A DNA stretch of 64,000 nt from Pseudoramibacter sp. (GCF_022484225.1 NZ_JAKVLT010000001.1:124001-188000); one strand, 5' to 3'. Positions 26,745 through 36,049 are shown, counted from the first letter of the stretch. The notes: generated by a model from the letters alone, not told the origin. A program made the numbers and translations.

Positions 26745-26780
26745 AATATATATATATTTAGTATGTTTAAGGAGGGCGTC

Positions 26781-27227
26781 ATGCGAATCTCGGCAAAAGG
26801 ACGATATGGTCTCGCGGCAATGGTCGAACTGACCTGGCTCAGCACGAACGGAAAACTCATTCCAGTCGCTGTATTATCGGAAAATCTTGGCATTTCAAAA
26901 ATTTACCTCGAGCAGATTTTTTCAATGCTCAAAAGAGGCAAGCTGGTCACTTCCGTCAAGGGCGCCCAGGGCGGCTACCGCCTCTCCCGGCCTGCGTCTG
27001 AAATCAGCGTCTACGACATTTTGTCGGCTTTGGAACAAATGCTTTTCGAACCCACGGAACAAAGCGTTGAAGAAAAGGCGCCCCTCATTGAAAGCACCCT
27101 CCACGAAAATGTCTACAACGTCCTCGACGGCTGTGTCCGGGACACCTTGTCCAAAATCAAATTATCCCATCTCCTCGACGATTACATCGCCCAGAAAAAC
27201 AAGGGCAACTATATGTTTTACATATAA
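26781..27227 (+). CDS. Rrf2-family transcription regulator without an Fe-S cysteine cluster
   Basis: Winged-helix regulator. The N-terminus MRISAKGRYGLAAMVEL and the VTSVKGAQGGYRLSRP wing are diagnostic of Rrf2. IscR and NsrR have three clustered cysteines that hold an Fe-S cluster; here the C-terminal half has one cysteine only (GCVRDTL), so a cluster of that type is unlikely. The ATG at 26781 with AAGGAGG is chosen over a longer frame from 26460 that lies inside the degV-type gene. 148 residues. No isc/suf or cysteine genes are adjacent, so the target is unknown (CymR-like control of sulfur metabolism is one option). Confidence 0.9.
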   Translation: MRISAKGRYGLAAMVELTWLSTNGKLIPVAVLSENLGISKIYLEQIFSMLKRGKLVTSVKGAQGGYRLSRPASEISVYDILSALEQMLFEPTEQSVEEKAPLIESTLHENVYNVLDGCVRDTLSKIKLSHLLDDYIAQKNKGNYMFYI

Positions 27228-27230
27228 ACT

Positions 27231-27259
27231 AAAAAAGCTGCGGAAAACCGCAGCTTTTT
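27231..27259. terminator. Bidirectional terminator, Rrf2 gene / murE
   Basis: AAAAAGCTGCGG-AAAA-CCGCAGCTTTTT between the two convergent genes. Confidence 0.9.
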
Positions 27260-27276
27260 GATTTTTATGAGATTTT

Positions 27277-28761
27277 TTATTTCGTAAGTCCCAGTTCTTT
27301 GGCCACTTCCTGAATGACCGATTTTTCATAATAGGGACGGACGCCGTTCCGGCTCGTTTCTGTCTTTTCGTGGCCCTTTCCGGCGAAAACCACCACATCG
27401 CCTTTCTGGGCGTGCTGAAGGGCGTAGGCCGTCGCTTCTCTCCGGTCTGTGACGCGCACGTACTGGTCGGTGATGGGCTTCACCGCCACTTCAATGTCGT
27501 CGATGATCTTGTCCGGATCTTCGGTCCTGGAATTATCGGAGGTCAGCACCGTAAAGTCGGCCTTTTCCGCCGCAATTTTGCCCATTTTCGGACGCTTGCC
27601 GTGATCCCGGTCGCCGCCGCAGCCGAAAACGACGATGACTCTGCCGTCGGTGAGTTCCCGCACTGTGGTGAGGATGTTGTCCAAAGCATCCGGCGTGTGG
27701 GCGTAGTCGACGATGACGTCGAAATCCAAATCCAAGGGCACGCGGTCCATACGGCCGTCCACCACCGGCGCGTGAGCCAGGGCGTCTTTAATCACATCCC
27801 AGGAAACACCTTGGAGTCTCGCGGCGATGATCGTTCCCACCGCATTGAAGACCATAAAGCGGCCCAGAACGTCCAAAAACAGCGTTTCTTCTTCATCGCC
27901 GCAGCGCAGGGTAAACTGACTGCCCCTTGTGGTGCAGTTCACCGATTCGATGCGGTAGTCTGCGTCTTCACCGGTGCCGTAGGTCACGACTTTTAAGTCC
28001 GGATGGCGCTGATGAATGCGTTCGATGAGCTTCACGCCCCAGGGATCGTCGGCGTTGATGACCGCAGCCTGGCTTGTCTGATCGAATAATTTGGCCTTCG
28101 CTTCAAAATAATTTTCGAAAGTCTTGTGATAATCCAGGTGATCCTGGGTCAGATTGGTAAACAGGGCGTAATCGAAATCCACGTCGACCAGACGGTCGAG
28201 GTCCAGCGCCTGAGACGACGCTTCCATCACGAGATCCGTACAGCCGTTTTCAACTGCCTTGGCGATAAAAGCCTGGGTATCCCGGGATTCCGAAGTGGTG
28301 CGGCCCTTGTTGTCGAAAATTTCGCCGTCGATTTCGTCGTTGATCGTGCCCATTCTCGCGCATTTTTTGCCGGCTTCTTTCAAGATGCGGGTCAGAAAAT
28401 ACGTGGAGCTGGTTTTGCCGTTCGTGCCGGTGATCCCGGTCACGGTCAGCTTCTTGGATGGGCTTCCGAAAAACCGGCTGGCGATGATGCCGAGCATCTT
28501 CCGCGTGTCGGTGACCTTGATGTAGGTGACGTCGTCGTGATATTTCGGCAGATCGGCCTGGTGCACAATCACCGCGGCGCCCTTTTCAATGGCCGGTTCG
28601 ATAAAGCGGTGGCCGTCGGTCGCAAAGCCGAAAATGGCCACGAACAGCGCGTTTTTCTTCACCTGTCTCGAATCGTAAACCACATCCGAAATTTCAGCTG
28701 TGAGCTCGCCGTTTCGGATTTCGATGATATCTTCATCTGTCAATAAATCATGATAATTCAT
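27277..28761 (-). CDS. murE: UDP-MurNAc-dipeptide : diamino acid ligase MurE
   Basis: Cytoplasmic Mur ligase adding the third peptidoglycan stem residue. Three domains: N-terminal UMAG-binding; central ATPase with GITGTNGKTSSTYFL near residue 112 and a carbamylated-lysine region; and a C-terminal domain. The position that reads the amino acid has LTSDNSRTEDP. meso-DAP enzymes normally have DNPR and lysine enzymes a different box, so the substrate (DAP, Lys or Orn) stays open, though the Arg that contacts DAP is kept. 494 residues. No other mur gene is adjacent; murC lies at 48912. Confidence 0.95.
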   Translation of the reverse strand: MNYHDLLTDEDIIEIRNGELTAEISDVVYDSRQVKKNALFVAIFGFATDGHRFIEPAIEKGAAVIVHQADLPKYHDDVTYIKVTDTRKMLGIIASRFFGSPSKKLTVTGITGTNGKTSSTYFLTRILKEAGKKCARMGTINDEIDGEIFDNKGRTTSESRDTQAFIAKAVENGCTDLVMEASSQALDLDRLVDVDFDYALFTNLTQDHLDYHKTFENYFEAKAKLFDQTSQAAVINADDPWGVKLIERIHQRHPDLKVVTYGTGEDADYRIESVNCTTRGSQFTLRCGDEEETLFLDVLGRFMVFNAVGTIIAARLQGVSWDVIKDALAHAPVVDGRMDRVPLDLDFDVIVDYAHTPDALDNILTTVRELTDGRVIVVFGCGGDRDHGKRPKMGKIAAEKADFTVLTSDNSRTEDPDKIIDDIEVAVKPITDQYVRVTDRREATAYALQHAQKGDVVVFAGKGHEKTETSRNGVRPYYEKSVIQEVAKELGLTK

Positions 28762-28839
28762 TATTTTTTCCTTTTGTTCTTTCTAATGATTCAAAAACCG
28801 TCATTTTCTATCATTATACAACATTGCTCCCCTGCCCGT

Positions 28840-29589
28840 CTATTCCAAACAGTGATTTAATAGTGCCAGGCATCCCGCTTCGCACTGCTGCATTGTAAAA
28901 TCTTTTTCTTTCTGATCTTTCAGATAATCAAAATAAGTCCGGGAACGCGCCGTGCTGATGACAGCGGCCCTTCTCACCAGTGTTTTAAAGACCGGACCGG
29001 CAGTGTCAAAGGAGGGGCTTGGAAAATAATCCAGGTCGATGTCCAAAACCAAGGGTTCTTTTGAACCGAGGCTTTCCAGAGAAAACCCGCAGCTTTCAAA
29101 CATCGCGTCTGAAAGATCGCCGTAATGGGCTTCCGGCACCAGATAATGGGTGCCCTGGGCGTAGCGGTGCGCGGCCATGCAGTTGATCATGTGATAGTCT
29201 TTTAAGATACCGAGGGCCATCGCGGTGCGTATCTGCTCGTCGTTGTTCATTTTGGACATCTGAGCAGTCACAGAGGCCGTGTCCCGGGCGTCCATACCGC
29301 CGAGCAGTTTTTCCTGAACGGCTTCCTGTTTTTCAGTCAGACGCTTCTCATCTTCAATATCGGGCACTTTTGCCAGGGCTTTCTGATAGCTGTAAAGCCA
29401 GAAGGGCGGGTCCGTGTCCGGGTGAAAATCGATGCTCACCAGCACCGCTGGGCGGCCGCTTTTTTGAAACCACTGCTGCCAGAACAAGATCGCGTACTGG
29501 TGGTCATCGACGACGCAGCCCTGTTTTTCCAAAATGCCCTGTCCCGCAGAAAAAAGGCGGAAATGCTCCGCCTGTTTCCAATTTTCCAT
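28840..29589 (-). CDS. UPF0489-family protein (arginase-like fold)
   Basis: Carries the metal-ligand pattern of the arginase superfamily: DDHQYAILFW (His), SIDFHPDTDPPFW (DxHxD) and LVLDIDLDYFPSP (DxDxD). UPF0489 includes enzymes shown to convert arginine to ornithine in ribosomal peptides; no precursor peptide or maturase is nearby, so that role is only possible. ATG at 29589 overlaps the dusB stop as TGATG; a TTG one codon earlier (29592) is an alternative. About 250 residues. It is the last gene of the tilS-to-dusB operon. Confidence 0.75.
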   Translation of the reverse strand: MENWKQAEHFRLFSAGQGILEKQGCVVDDHQYAILFWQQWFQKSGRPAVLVSIDFHPDTDPPFWLYSYQKALAKVPDIEDEKRLTEKQEAVQEKLLGGMDARDTASVTAQMSKMNNDEQIRTAMALGILKDYHMINCMAAHRYAQGTHYLVPEAHYGDLSDAMFESCGFSLESLGSKEPLVLDIDLDYFPSPSFDTAGPVFKTLVRRAAVISTARSRTYFDYLKDQKEKDFTMQQCEAGCLALLNHCLE

Positions 29590-30557
29590 CAAATGATCCC
29601 TTCTTTTTCTCCGTACGCTTTCAGGCAGTCCACCATGGCTGCTTTGCTTTCACATTTGAAAATCTGCTGACGCAGTTTCGCTGAATCCGGCATGCCCTTA
29701 GTGTAAGCCACCAGCTGTTTGCGCATTTCCACAATGGGGCCGATCTCATCGGCATAATGCCCCACAAGCTCGAGGTGCTCGACTGCCATCTGAAGGCGCT
29801 CGCCCATCGACGGCTCCGGCACGGTCTGTCCCGAAAGCCGCGCCTTGATCTGCGCAAAAAGATAGGGGTGTCCCACGGCGGCGCGCCCCACCATTAAGCC
29901 GTCTGCCCGGGTTTCCTCGAGGCAGCGCTGGGCAGCTTCCGGCGAATCGATATCGCCGTTGGCGATGACGGGGAGGTCCACCAGCTTTTTGGCTTCGGCA
30001 ATGGCTTTCCAATCGGCCTGCCCCGAATAAAAAGCCTGCCGCGTTCGGCCGTGAATGGCGATCATCGCCGCGCCGGCGTCTTCCACCCGGCGCACCGCGT
30101 CGTTGATGACGATGTGAGCCGCATCCCGCCCCAGCCGGAGCTTGACCCGCACCGGTTTGTCCGAAACCCGGACCATCTCCCGGACCACCTGCTCCAGCAG
30201 CGGCAGATTGTCCAAAAGCGCCGAACCGTCGCCGTTTTTGACGATTTTCGGTGCCGGACAGCCCGCATTGAAATCCACGAAATCAAAGGGCAGCGGGTTA
30301 ATTTTTTCGTCCACCACCTGGCTGACGATGCGGGGATCGCTGCCGAAAATCTGAACGCCGGCGGGCCGTTCCTCTGGAACCGTCGCCATGAGCTTCGCCG
30401 TTTTCCGGTCGCCGTAATACAAGCCCTTGGCCGAAACCATTTCCGTGGTCACGCGGTCCGCCCCGTATTTTTCGGCCATTAAACGAAATGGCAGGTTGGT
30501 GTAACCTGCCATCGGTGCCAGTTCCACCGGCACAATATGATTTGATTTTATCGTCAT
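29589..30557 (-). CDS. dusB: tRNA-dihydrouridine synthase
   Basis: FMN enzyme reducing uridines in the tRNA D-loop. The TIM-barrel FMN site is APMAGYTNLPFRL at the N-terminus; the catalytic cysteine lies in DFNAGCPAPKIVKNGDG. Later blocks are KPVRVKLRLG, IHGRTRQAFYSG and VIANGDIDSPE. The 322 residues are typical. It overlaps coaX by ATGA. DusB is the usual Firmicutes type at this locus; the exact uridine modified is not certain. Confidence 0.94.
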   Translation of the reverse strand: MTIKSNHIVPVELAPMAGYTNLPFRLMAEKYGADRVTTEMVSAKGLYYGDRKTAKLMATVPEERPAGVQIFGSDPRIVSQVVDEKINPLPFDFVDFNAGCPAPKIVKNGDGSALLDNLPLLEQVVREMVRVSDKPVRVKLRLGRDAAHIVINDAVRRVEDAGAAMIAIHGRTRQAFYSGQADWKAIAEAKKLVDLPVIANGDIDSPEAAQRCLEETRADGLMVGRAAVGHPYLFAQIKARLSGQTVPEPSMGERLQMAVEHLELVGHYADEIGPIVEMRKQLVAYTKGMPDSAKLRQQIFKCESKAAMVDCLKAYGEKEGII

Positions 30558-31336
30558 TTTTTCCTGCGCGTCACAATATTCTTATCGTGAATAATTTTAA
30601 GTCCCTTTAAGGTTAATTTTGGATCGAAATAATCGATACTGTCGACTTCATCGAGAAACATTCTGCCGTAGCCGCCGGTCGCGACCACTTTGACCCGTTC
30701 TCCGATCTTTTCGCACATTTTATCGATGATGTAGGAGACCTGGCCAATGTACCCGTAAACCAGCCCCGCCTGCATATTCGTTTCCGTATCCTTGGCCATG
30801 ATGGTCTTCGGTTTTCGAATCGCGATGCTCGGCAGCTTCGCCGCGTTGGCAAAGAGGGCGTTCGCTGAAATCTGAATGCCCGGCGTCATCACCCCGGCGA
30901 CCAGCGCCCCTTTGGCGTCCACGTAATCGTAGGTGGTCGCAGTGCCAAAATCCAGCACCAGAACCGGCCCGCCGTAAATATTGTACGCGGCTACCGCATC
31001 GACGATGCGGTCTGCCCCGACTTCGGTGGGATCGTTCATGAGAATCGGCATGCCGGTCTTGATGCCCGGCCCCACTTCCATCGGTGTCTTCCCAAAGACT
31101 TTCTTCATGCCGTTGATCATCGAATGCATGACATCCGGAACCACCGAAGCCACGATGATCGACTCGACCTCTTTCGGATCGAGTTCATCGGTCTGGAAAA
31201 AGCCCTTAAAAGTCACTGCATATTCGTCAGAAGTTCTCGGCGTCTTGGTCATAAAGCGCCAGGAGGCGATAAGTTTGTCCCCTACAAAAGCGCCGACTTC
31301 TGTATTTGTATTTCCAACATCTAATACTAAAATCAT
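30554..31336 (-). CDS. coaX: Type III pantothenate kinase
   Basis: First step of coenzyme A synthesis, the CoaX type insensitive to CoA feedback. The ASKHA-fold motifs are DVGNTNTEVGAF (phosphate 1), the substrate segment GADRIVDAVAAYNIYG, and LDFGTATTYDYVDAKG. The C-terminal ATGGYGR box binds adenosine. 260 residues. It lies in the ftsH operon, as yacB/coaX follows ftsH in Bacillus. Confidence 0.97.
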   Translation of the reverse strand: MILVLDVGNTNTEVGAFVGDKLIASWRFMTKTPRTSDEYAVTFKGFFQTDELDPKEVESIIVASVVPDVMHSMINGMKKVFGKTPMEVGPGIKTGMPILMNDPTEVGADRIVDAVAAYNIYGGPVLVLDFGTATTYDYVDAKGALVAGVMTPGIQISANALFANAAKLPSIAIRKPKTIMAKDTETNMQAGLVYGYIGQVSYIIDKMCEKIGERVKVVATGGYGRMFLDEVDSIDYFDPKLTLKGLKIIHDKNIVTRRKK

Positions 31337-31361
31337 TTTTGTTTTACTTCAGAAGAAACCG

Positions 31362-31778
31362 TTAATTTTCCTTCTTTTTTGCCACCTTATCCATAAAGCG
31401 CTGTTTATCTACAATAAAGCGCACGTGTTCGCCTTCTGCAATTTTCTGAGCCGTATCCCAGGCTTCCGTCATAAAGATCAGCTTGCGCCCTTCGATTTTT
31501 TCCAGACACACATTGATCCGCACTTTGAGCCCCACCGGTGTCGGCGCGATATGCTGTGTGGTGATGCTGCCGCCGACGGTGGTCTGGTCGTCCTTTAGCC
31601 ACAAATCCACCATTTCGTAGGCGACATTTTCGATCCACCCCGACAGCACTGGCGTCGCCAGGACGTCGAGGCCGCCGCTGCCGACCACTCTCGCCGTCTG
31701 GTCGCGGCCGACTGTGAAATCCTTCTTCATTTCCATACCTGGACGTAAACCGCCGTTTTCTTTTTTTTCTTCTAACAC
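31362..31778 (-). CDS. Hotdog-fold thioesterase, FlK-like
   Basis: 138 residues with a single hotdog domain resembling fluoroacetyl-CoA thioesterase and related acyl-CoA thioesterases. Visible are VLATPVLSGWIENVAYEMV (central helix with the candidate Glu), VGGSITTQHIAPTPVG (with the candidate His) and the strand KLIFMTEAWD. The natural substrate is unknown, probably a short acyl-CoA that must be cleared. It sits between ftsH and coaX, 19 and 25 nt from them, and may protect the CoA pool. Fluoroacetate itself is an unlikely substrate. Confidence 0.8.
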   Translation of the reverse strand: MLEEKKENGGLRPGMEMKKDFTVGRDQTARVVGSGGLDVLATPVLSGWIENVAYEMVDLWLKDDQTTVGGSITTQHIAPTPVGLKVRINVCLEKIEGRKLIFMTEAWDTAQKIAEGEHVRFIVDKQRFMDKVAKKKEN

Positions 31779-31797
31779 CTTTTTTCCTCCCTTTTCC

Positions 31798-33756
31798 TCA
31801 ATGCTGATAAACCTGAATGTTCAGCTGCTGAATATCCGATTCTTCTGTCCGAATCACGGCCGTATCTGCCGGAGCCGGCACATGCTGATCCACATCTTCT
31901 TCCAAGCGAATGCTCTTTTCTGCAGTTTCTGCAGCCGGTGCTGGCTCAGCCTGCTTGGCTTCGCCACCCCGATCGTAAATTTCAGCGAATTCGTCGCCGG
32001 TCAGGGTATTCACTTTTAGCAGGGTTTCGGCCACTTCGACTAAAGTATCGTATTTCTTCGTCAAAATCACACAGGCCTTTTCATAGGCTTTTTCTACAAT
32101 ATTCCGGATTTCCCGGTCGATCACGGAAGCCACTTCTTCGCTGTAGTTGCGGGTTCTGCCCAGATCACGGCCGAGGAAAACTTCGCCGCCGTTGTCGTTG
32201 CCGAAAGTCATCGGTCCGAGGTGTTCGCTCATGCCCCATTCGGTGACCATCTTGCGCGCGATGTCCGTAGCGCGTTCGATGTCGTTGGAGGCGCCGGTGC
32301 AGATGTCTTCCAAAGCCACTTTTTCAGCGGCCCGGCCTCCTAAAAGCCCGGCGATCTTGTCCATCAATTTGCCCTTGGACATATGCTGACTGTCGTCTGT
32401 GGGCAGGGAAATGGTGTAGCCTGCCGCCATCCCCCTCGGAATAATGGAAATTTCGTGGACGTCTTCGCCGTTGTGGAGATAGCGCATGACGATGGCGTGG
32501 CCAGCTTCGTGATAAGCTGTGATCTTCTGATCGCCTTTGTCAATGACGCGGCTCTTCTTTTCCGGTCCGGCGATGACGCGCTTGATGGCTTCTTCAAGCT
32601 CGACCATGGTGATGACGTGCATCTTTTTCCGGGCCGCGAGCAGCGCCGCTTCATTCATCAGATTTTCCAGATCCGCGCCGGTAAAGCCAGGAGTGGCCTT
32701 CGCCAGCACTTTTAAATCCACGGCCGCATCCAAAGGCTTGTTGCGGCGGTAAATCTTTAAGATCGCTTCGCGGCCCTTGACATCCGGACGACCAACGGTG
32801 ATCTGCCGGTCAAAACGGCCCGGACGGAGCAGTGCCGGGTCCAGAATGTCCGGACGGTTGGTCGCCGCGATGACGATGATCCCTTCGTTGGCGCTGAAGC
32901 CGTCCATTTCAACCAGAAGCTGGTTGAGGGTCTGTTCCCGTTCGTCGTGTCCGCCGCCCAGACCGGCGCCGCGGTGGCGGCCGACCGCATCGATTTCATC
33001 GATGAAAATGATGCAGGGGGCGTTCTTCTTCGCAGTTTCAAACAAATCGCGGACACGGGATGCGCCGACCCCGACGAACATTTCCACAAAATCGGAACCC
33101 GAAATGATAAAGAAAGGCACGCCGGCTTCTCCGGCAACGGCTCTGGCTAATAAAGTCTTCCCGGTTCCCGGAGGGCCCACTAACAAGACGCCTTTGGGCA
33201 CCCGGGCGCCCATTTCCGTGTATTTTTTCGGAGACTTGAGAAAATCGACGATTTCCTCCAGTTCTTCTTTTTCTTCATCCGCTCCGGCTACATCGTCAAA
33301 GGTCACTTTTTTGTCGTTGGGCGACTGCATTCTCGCGCGGCTTTTGCCAAAGCTCATCACCTTTCCGCCGCCGCCGGACTGCTGTGTCAGCATGATGAAG
33401 AACAAAATCATCATGACGACCAGAATCACAGAGGGAATCAGGGACACCAGCCAGCTCTGATTCTGGGCGATTTCAACCTTGAGCTTCGGGTTTTTGATCA
33501 CCGCATTGCTGACCACCTGATCAATCGTGTATTCCGGCACAATGGTTTCGTACTTCTTCCCATTGGTCAGTTTGCCCGTTGCTTTGGAGCCGTTAATCTT
33601 AACGGTCGCGACCTTGTTCTGATTCAGGCCGGTGACCAGATCAGAATAGGTCATGTGTTTGACTTCCGCACGCATTGGGTTCAAGAAAGTCACGGCTAAA
33701 ATGATGACCACAAGGACCAGCAGATAAAAGCCGATCATGCGCATATACTTTTTCAA
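31798..33756 (-). CDS. ftsH: ATP-dependent zinc metalloprotease FtsH
   Basis: Membrane AAA+ protease degrading misassembled membrane proteins and regulators. TM helix 1 is near residues 7-25 and TM2 near 105-123, with the small extracytoplasmic domain between. Walker A is GPPGTGKT (~205), Walker B is [11 protein letters not shown] is [12 protein letters not shown], and the zinc site is HEAGHA (~425) with its distal Asp. At 652 residues with an acidic/Ala-rich tail it is normal. It lies 26 nt after hpt. Confidence 0.98.
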   Translation of the reverse strand: MKKYMRMIGFYLLVLVVIILAVTFLNPMRAEVKHMTYSDLVTGLNQNKVATVKINGSKATGKLTNGKKYETIVPEYTIDQVVSNAVIKNPKLKVEIAQNQSWLVSLIPSVILVVMMILFFIMLTQQSGGGGKVMSFGKSRARMQSPNDKKVTFDDVAGADEEKEELEEIVDFLKSPKKYTEMGARVPKGVLLVGPPGTGKTLLARAVAGEAGVPFFIISGSDFVEMFVGVGASRVRDLFETAKKNAPCIIFIDEIDAVGRHRGAGLGGGHDEREQTLNQLLVEMDGFSANEGIIVIAATNRPDILDPALLRPGRFDRQITVGRPDVKGREAILKIYRRNKPLDAAVDLKVLAKATPGFTGADLENLMNEAALLAARKKMHVITMVELEEAIKRVIAGPEKKSRVIDKGDQKITAYHEAGHAIVMRYLHNGEDVHEISIIPRGMAAGYTISLPTDDSQHMSKGKLMDKIAGLLGGRAAEKVALEDICTGASNDIERATDIARKMVTEWGMSEHLGPMTFGNDNGGEVFLGRDLGRTRNYSEEVASVIDREIRNIVEKAYEKACVILTKKYDTLVEVAETLLKVNTLTGDEFAEIYDRGGEAKQAEPAPAAETAEKSIRLEEDVDQHVPAPADTAVIRTEESDIQQLNIQVYQH

Positions 33757-33782
33757 TCACTTTCTCCTTTCCTTTATGAAAT

Positions 33783-34319
33783 TTATTGATAAACTTCTTC
33801 TTTTAATACACCAATGTATTTTAAATTTCTGAAACGCTGATTGTAATCCAGACCGTAGCCCACCACAAATTCATCGGGCACGGTGAAGCCAGAGTAATCG
33901 ACGTCGACGTCCACGACCCGGCGCTCCGGTTTGTCCAGCAGGGTCACGATTTTAAGGCTGTTGACGCCTTTTTCGAGCAGGGTCTGTTTCAGCGCCGCCA
34001 GGGTTCTGCCCGAGTCGATGATGTCTTCGACGAGGAGCACATCCTTGCCGGCCACTGAGAGCATATTCTGGTCCGGCAGATTCACATTTCCCGAACTTTC
34101 CGTTCCGGCAAAATAGCTGGCTGCGTGCATAAAGGCCACTTCCAGGGGCAGTTCGATTTCCCGGGTCAGATCCGAAAAGAAAATATAACTGCCTCTTAAA
34201 ATGCAGACGGCGAGCAGCTCTTTTCCCTCGTAGTCCGCTGTGATCTGCTGTCCCAATTCTCTATTTCTCTCTTTGATCTGCTCTTCAGAGATCAATACTT
34301 TTTTTATTTCGTTAATCAA
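33783..34319 (-). CDS. hpt: Hypoxanthine phosphoribosyltransferase
   Basis: Purine salvage enzyme making IMP/GMP from hypoxanthine/guanine and PRPP. The PRPP loop is VLLVEDIIDSGRT; other blocks are CILRGSYIFFSDLTR and the C-terminal VVGYGLDYNQRFRNLKYIGVL. Start is TTG at 34319, overlapping tilS by 8 nt with GGAG upstream. 178 residues. The tilS-hpt-ftsH order is the standard Firmicutes arrangement. Confidence 0.97.
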   Translation of the reverse strand: MINEIKKVLISEEQIKERNRELGQQITADYEGKELLAVCILRGSYIFFSDLTREIELPLEVAFMHAASYFAGTESSGNVNLPDQNMLSVAGKDVLLVEDIIDSGRTLAALKQTLLEKGVNSLKIVTLLDKPERRVVDVDVDYSGFTVPDEFVVGYGLDYNQRFRNLKYIGVLKEEVYQ

Positions 34320-35745
34320 TACACTTCTCCAATCCTATCCAAACCCAGAGATCTTCAGGACTCCCCGCTTCCGTGACAGAGCGGTCTTTCCAGATCCCCG
34401 GAATCCACAGCACCCGGGAACCCGCTGCCAAAAAGGGCAGCGCCGCCCGAACATCCCGATCGACTTTGCGGTCAATTAAAAATTTCTTGACCTTTCGGGT
34501 GCCCACACCGGGAATTTTCATGAGATCCCCTGGTTTTCTTCCTCTTAACCATAAATCTTTTTTTATTCTACCATAATTCAAAAAAATTTCATTCATTAAA
34601 TAAGTTTTATTGTCATTTTTTTGAATCTTATCGCCCCAGCGCACGTGAATCCGCCAGGGGCCGGCGGTTTTGTCTAAGTTGAGCTTGGGTTCGACCGCGT
34701 ATTCCCCGGGAAATGCTGTATATTTTTGTTTGATGCGGACGGCTGCGCTTTTATTAAAATAAAGTACCTCGTACCGCCGGGACACTTCGACGCCGTGGGG
34801 CATATCGAGATCCCAGGTCGTCCCCTGATCTCGAAGCCGATTTAAAATAAGCGCTACATGGCGCTTTTCGACGTCGACCATCGAATGCCCGGACTGGATC
34901 AGGCATTTCCGAACGATCGCTTCCTGCATCAGCGGCGAAGCACGGTGCCATTCGTGTAATTTTAACGCGATGCGGCCGTCTGCACGGGTTTTGACCCAGC
35001 GCGCCATGAGCGTATCCCGCCAGTAGTCAATTTCTTTCTGATAGGCCTCGGCGATATCCGCAAAGCCCGCCAGGTGGTTGACGGCTTTCCCGTTGATTTT
35101 TTCCATCTGGGGCAGCATTTCATGGCGGATCGCGTTGCGCGTAAACTCAGGATCATAATTGGTCTGGTCCACCCGAAAAGGCACGCCCTTTTCCCGGCAG
35201 TAGTCCTCGATTTCATTCTTTTTCACGCACAGAAAGGGCCGCACCGTCCTGCCGCTCACCGGCCGGATGCCCGCCGCGCCCGACACGCCGGTGCCGCGGA
35301 TAAGACGCATGAGCACCGTCTCCGCCTGATCATTCATATGATGCGCCAATACAAGCCGGTCGCCGCCTTTCTGCTGCATCAGCCGGCTGAAGATATACCG
35401 ACGGGCCTGCCGCCCTGCCAGCTCCAAGCTCAGCTTTTCTTTCTTCGCCAAGGCTGGCACATCGACGTGTTCGATCTCACAGGGGATCTCTTTTTGGGCG
35501 CAGTAGGTTTTCACCAGGCGGGCATCTTCATCGGCCGCCCTGCCGCGAATCCCGTGATGCACGTGAACCGCCAGAACCGGTCCGGCATGATGGGTGCTGA
35601 GGTAAAAAAGCAGGCCCATGGAGTCTGCCCCGCCGGACACCCCGACAATGAGGCGGTCGGTATCTTTAAACATCTCGTGGTCTTGAATAAAGGCGCGCAC
35701 TTTTGATTCAAATCGATTTTTTGATTTCATTTTCTTCTCTGCCAT
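34312..35745 (-). CDS. tilS: tRNA(Ile) lysidine synthetase
   Basis: Converts C34 of tRNA-Ile(CAU) to lysidine so that it reads AUA. The PP-loop is VGVSGGADSMGLLF near residue 35; further N-type blocks are HHGIRGRAADEDARLV and HHMNDQAETVLMRLIRGTG. The C-terminal TilS domain ends GLEKCID. 477 residues. No clear Shine-Dalgarno precedes the ATG at 35745; an ATG five codons in (35730) is an alternative. It directly follows the tRNA cluster and has no evident promoter of its own, so readthrough from the tRNA promoter is possible. Confidence 0.95.
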   Translation of the reverse strand: MAEKKMKSKNRFESKVRAFIQDHEMFKDTDRLIVGVSGGADSMGLLFYLSTHHAGPVLAVHVHHGIRGRAADEDARLVKTYCAQKEIPCEIEHVDVPALAKKEKLSLELAGRQARRYIFSRLMQQKGGDRLVLAHHMNDQAETVLMRLIRGTGVSGAAGIRPVSGRTVRPFLCVKKNEIEDYCREKGVPFRVDQTNYDPEFTRNAIRHEMLPQMEKINGKAVNHLAGFADIAEAYQKEIDYWRDTLMARWVKTRADGRIALKLHEWHRASPLMQEAIVRKCLIQSGHSMVDVEKRHVALILNRLRDQGTTWDLDMPHGVEVSRRYEVLYFNKSAAVRIKQKYTAFPGEYAVEPKLNLDKTAGPWRIHVRWGDKIQKNDNKTYLMNEIFLNYGRIKKDLWLRGRKPGDLMKIPGVGTRKVKKFLIDRKVDRDVRAALPFLAAGSRVLWIPGIWKDRSVTEAGSPEDLWVWIGLEKCID

Positions 35746-35760
35746 ATTATTTTATATAAT

Positions 35761-35788
35761 AAAAAAACCTGAAGTGAAACACTTCAGG
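35761..35788 (-). terminator. tRNA operon terminator
   Basis: CCTGAAGTG-TTT-CACTTCAGG (35768-35788) followed by seven Ts on the minus strand, 14 bp past tRNA-Glu. Confidence 0.85.
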
Positions 35789-35801
35789 ATGTTCTTAAAA
35801 A

Positions 35802-35876
35802 TGGTGACCCCTGGGAGATTCGAACTCCCGTAGTCGCCGTGAAAGGGCGATGTCTTAACCGCTTGACCAAGGGGCC
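35802..35876 (-). tRNA. tRNA-Glu (anticodon TTC)
   Basis: Cloverleaf read on the minus strand: acceptor GGCCCCT / AGGGGTC, anticodon loop CTTTCAC giving TTC, T-arm GGGAGTTCGAATCTCCC, encoded CCA at 35802-35804. 75 nt. Last gene of the four-tRNA operon. Confidence 0.97.
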
Positions 35877-35885
35877 ATTTTTAAA

Positions 35886-35962
35886 TGGTAGCGGCGAACG
35901 GGGTCGAACCGCTGACACTACGGGTATGAACCGTATGCTCTAGCCAACTGAGCTACGCCGCC
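35886..35962 (-). tRNA. tRNA-Met (elongator, anticodon CAT)
   Basis: Acceptor GGCGGCG / CGCCGCT region, D-arm GCTCAGTTGGCTAGAGC, anticodon loop TTCATAC, encoded CCA. The sequence closely follows Bacillus elongator tRNA-Met, so it is not the tRNA-Ile2 substrate of TilS. 77 nt. Confidence 0.93.
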
Positions 35963-35972
35963 ATAAAAAAAA

Positions 35973-36049
<77 letters not shown>

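Noticed and set aside
26740..26765. Microsatellite (AT)n before the Rrf2 gene as a phase-variable switch
   Set aside because: The tract is short (about six units) and lies downstream of the -10 box rather than in the spacer; too weak to claim.
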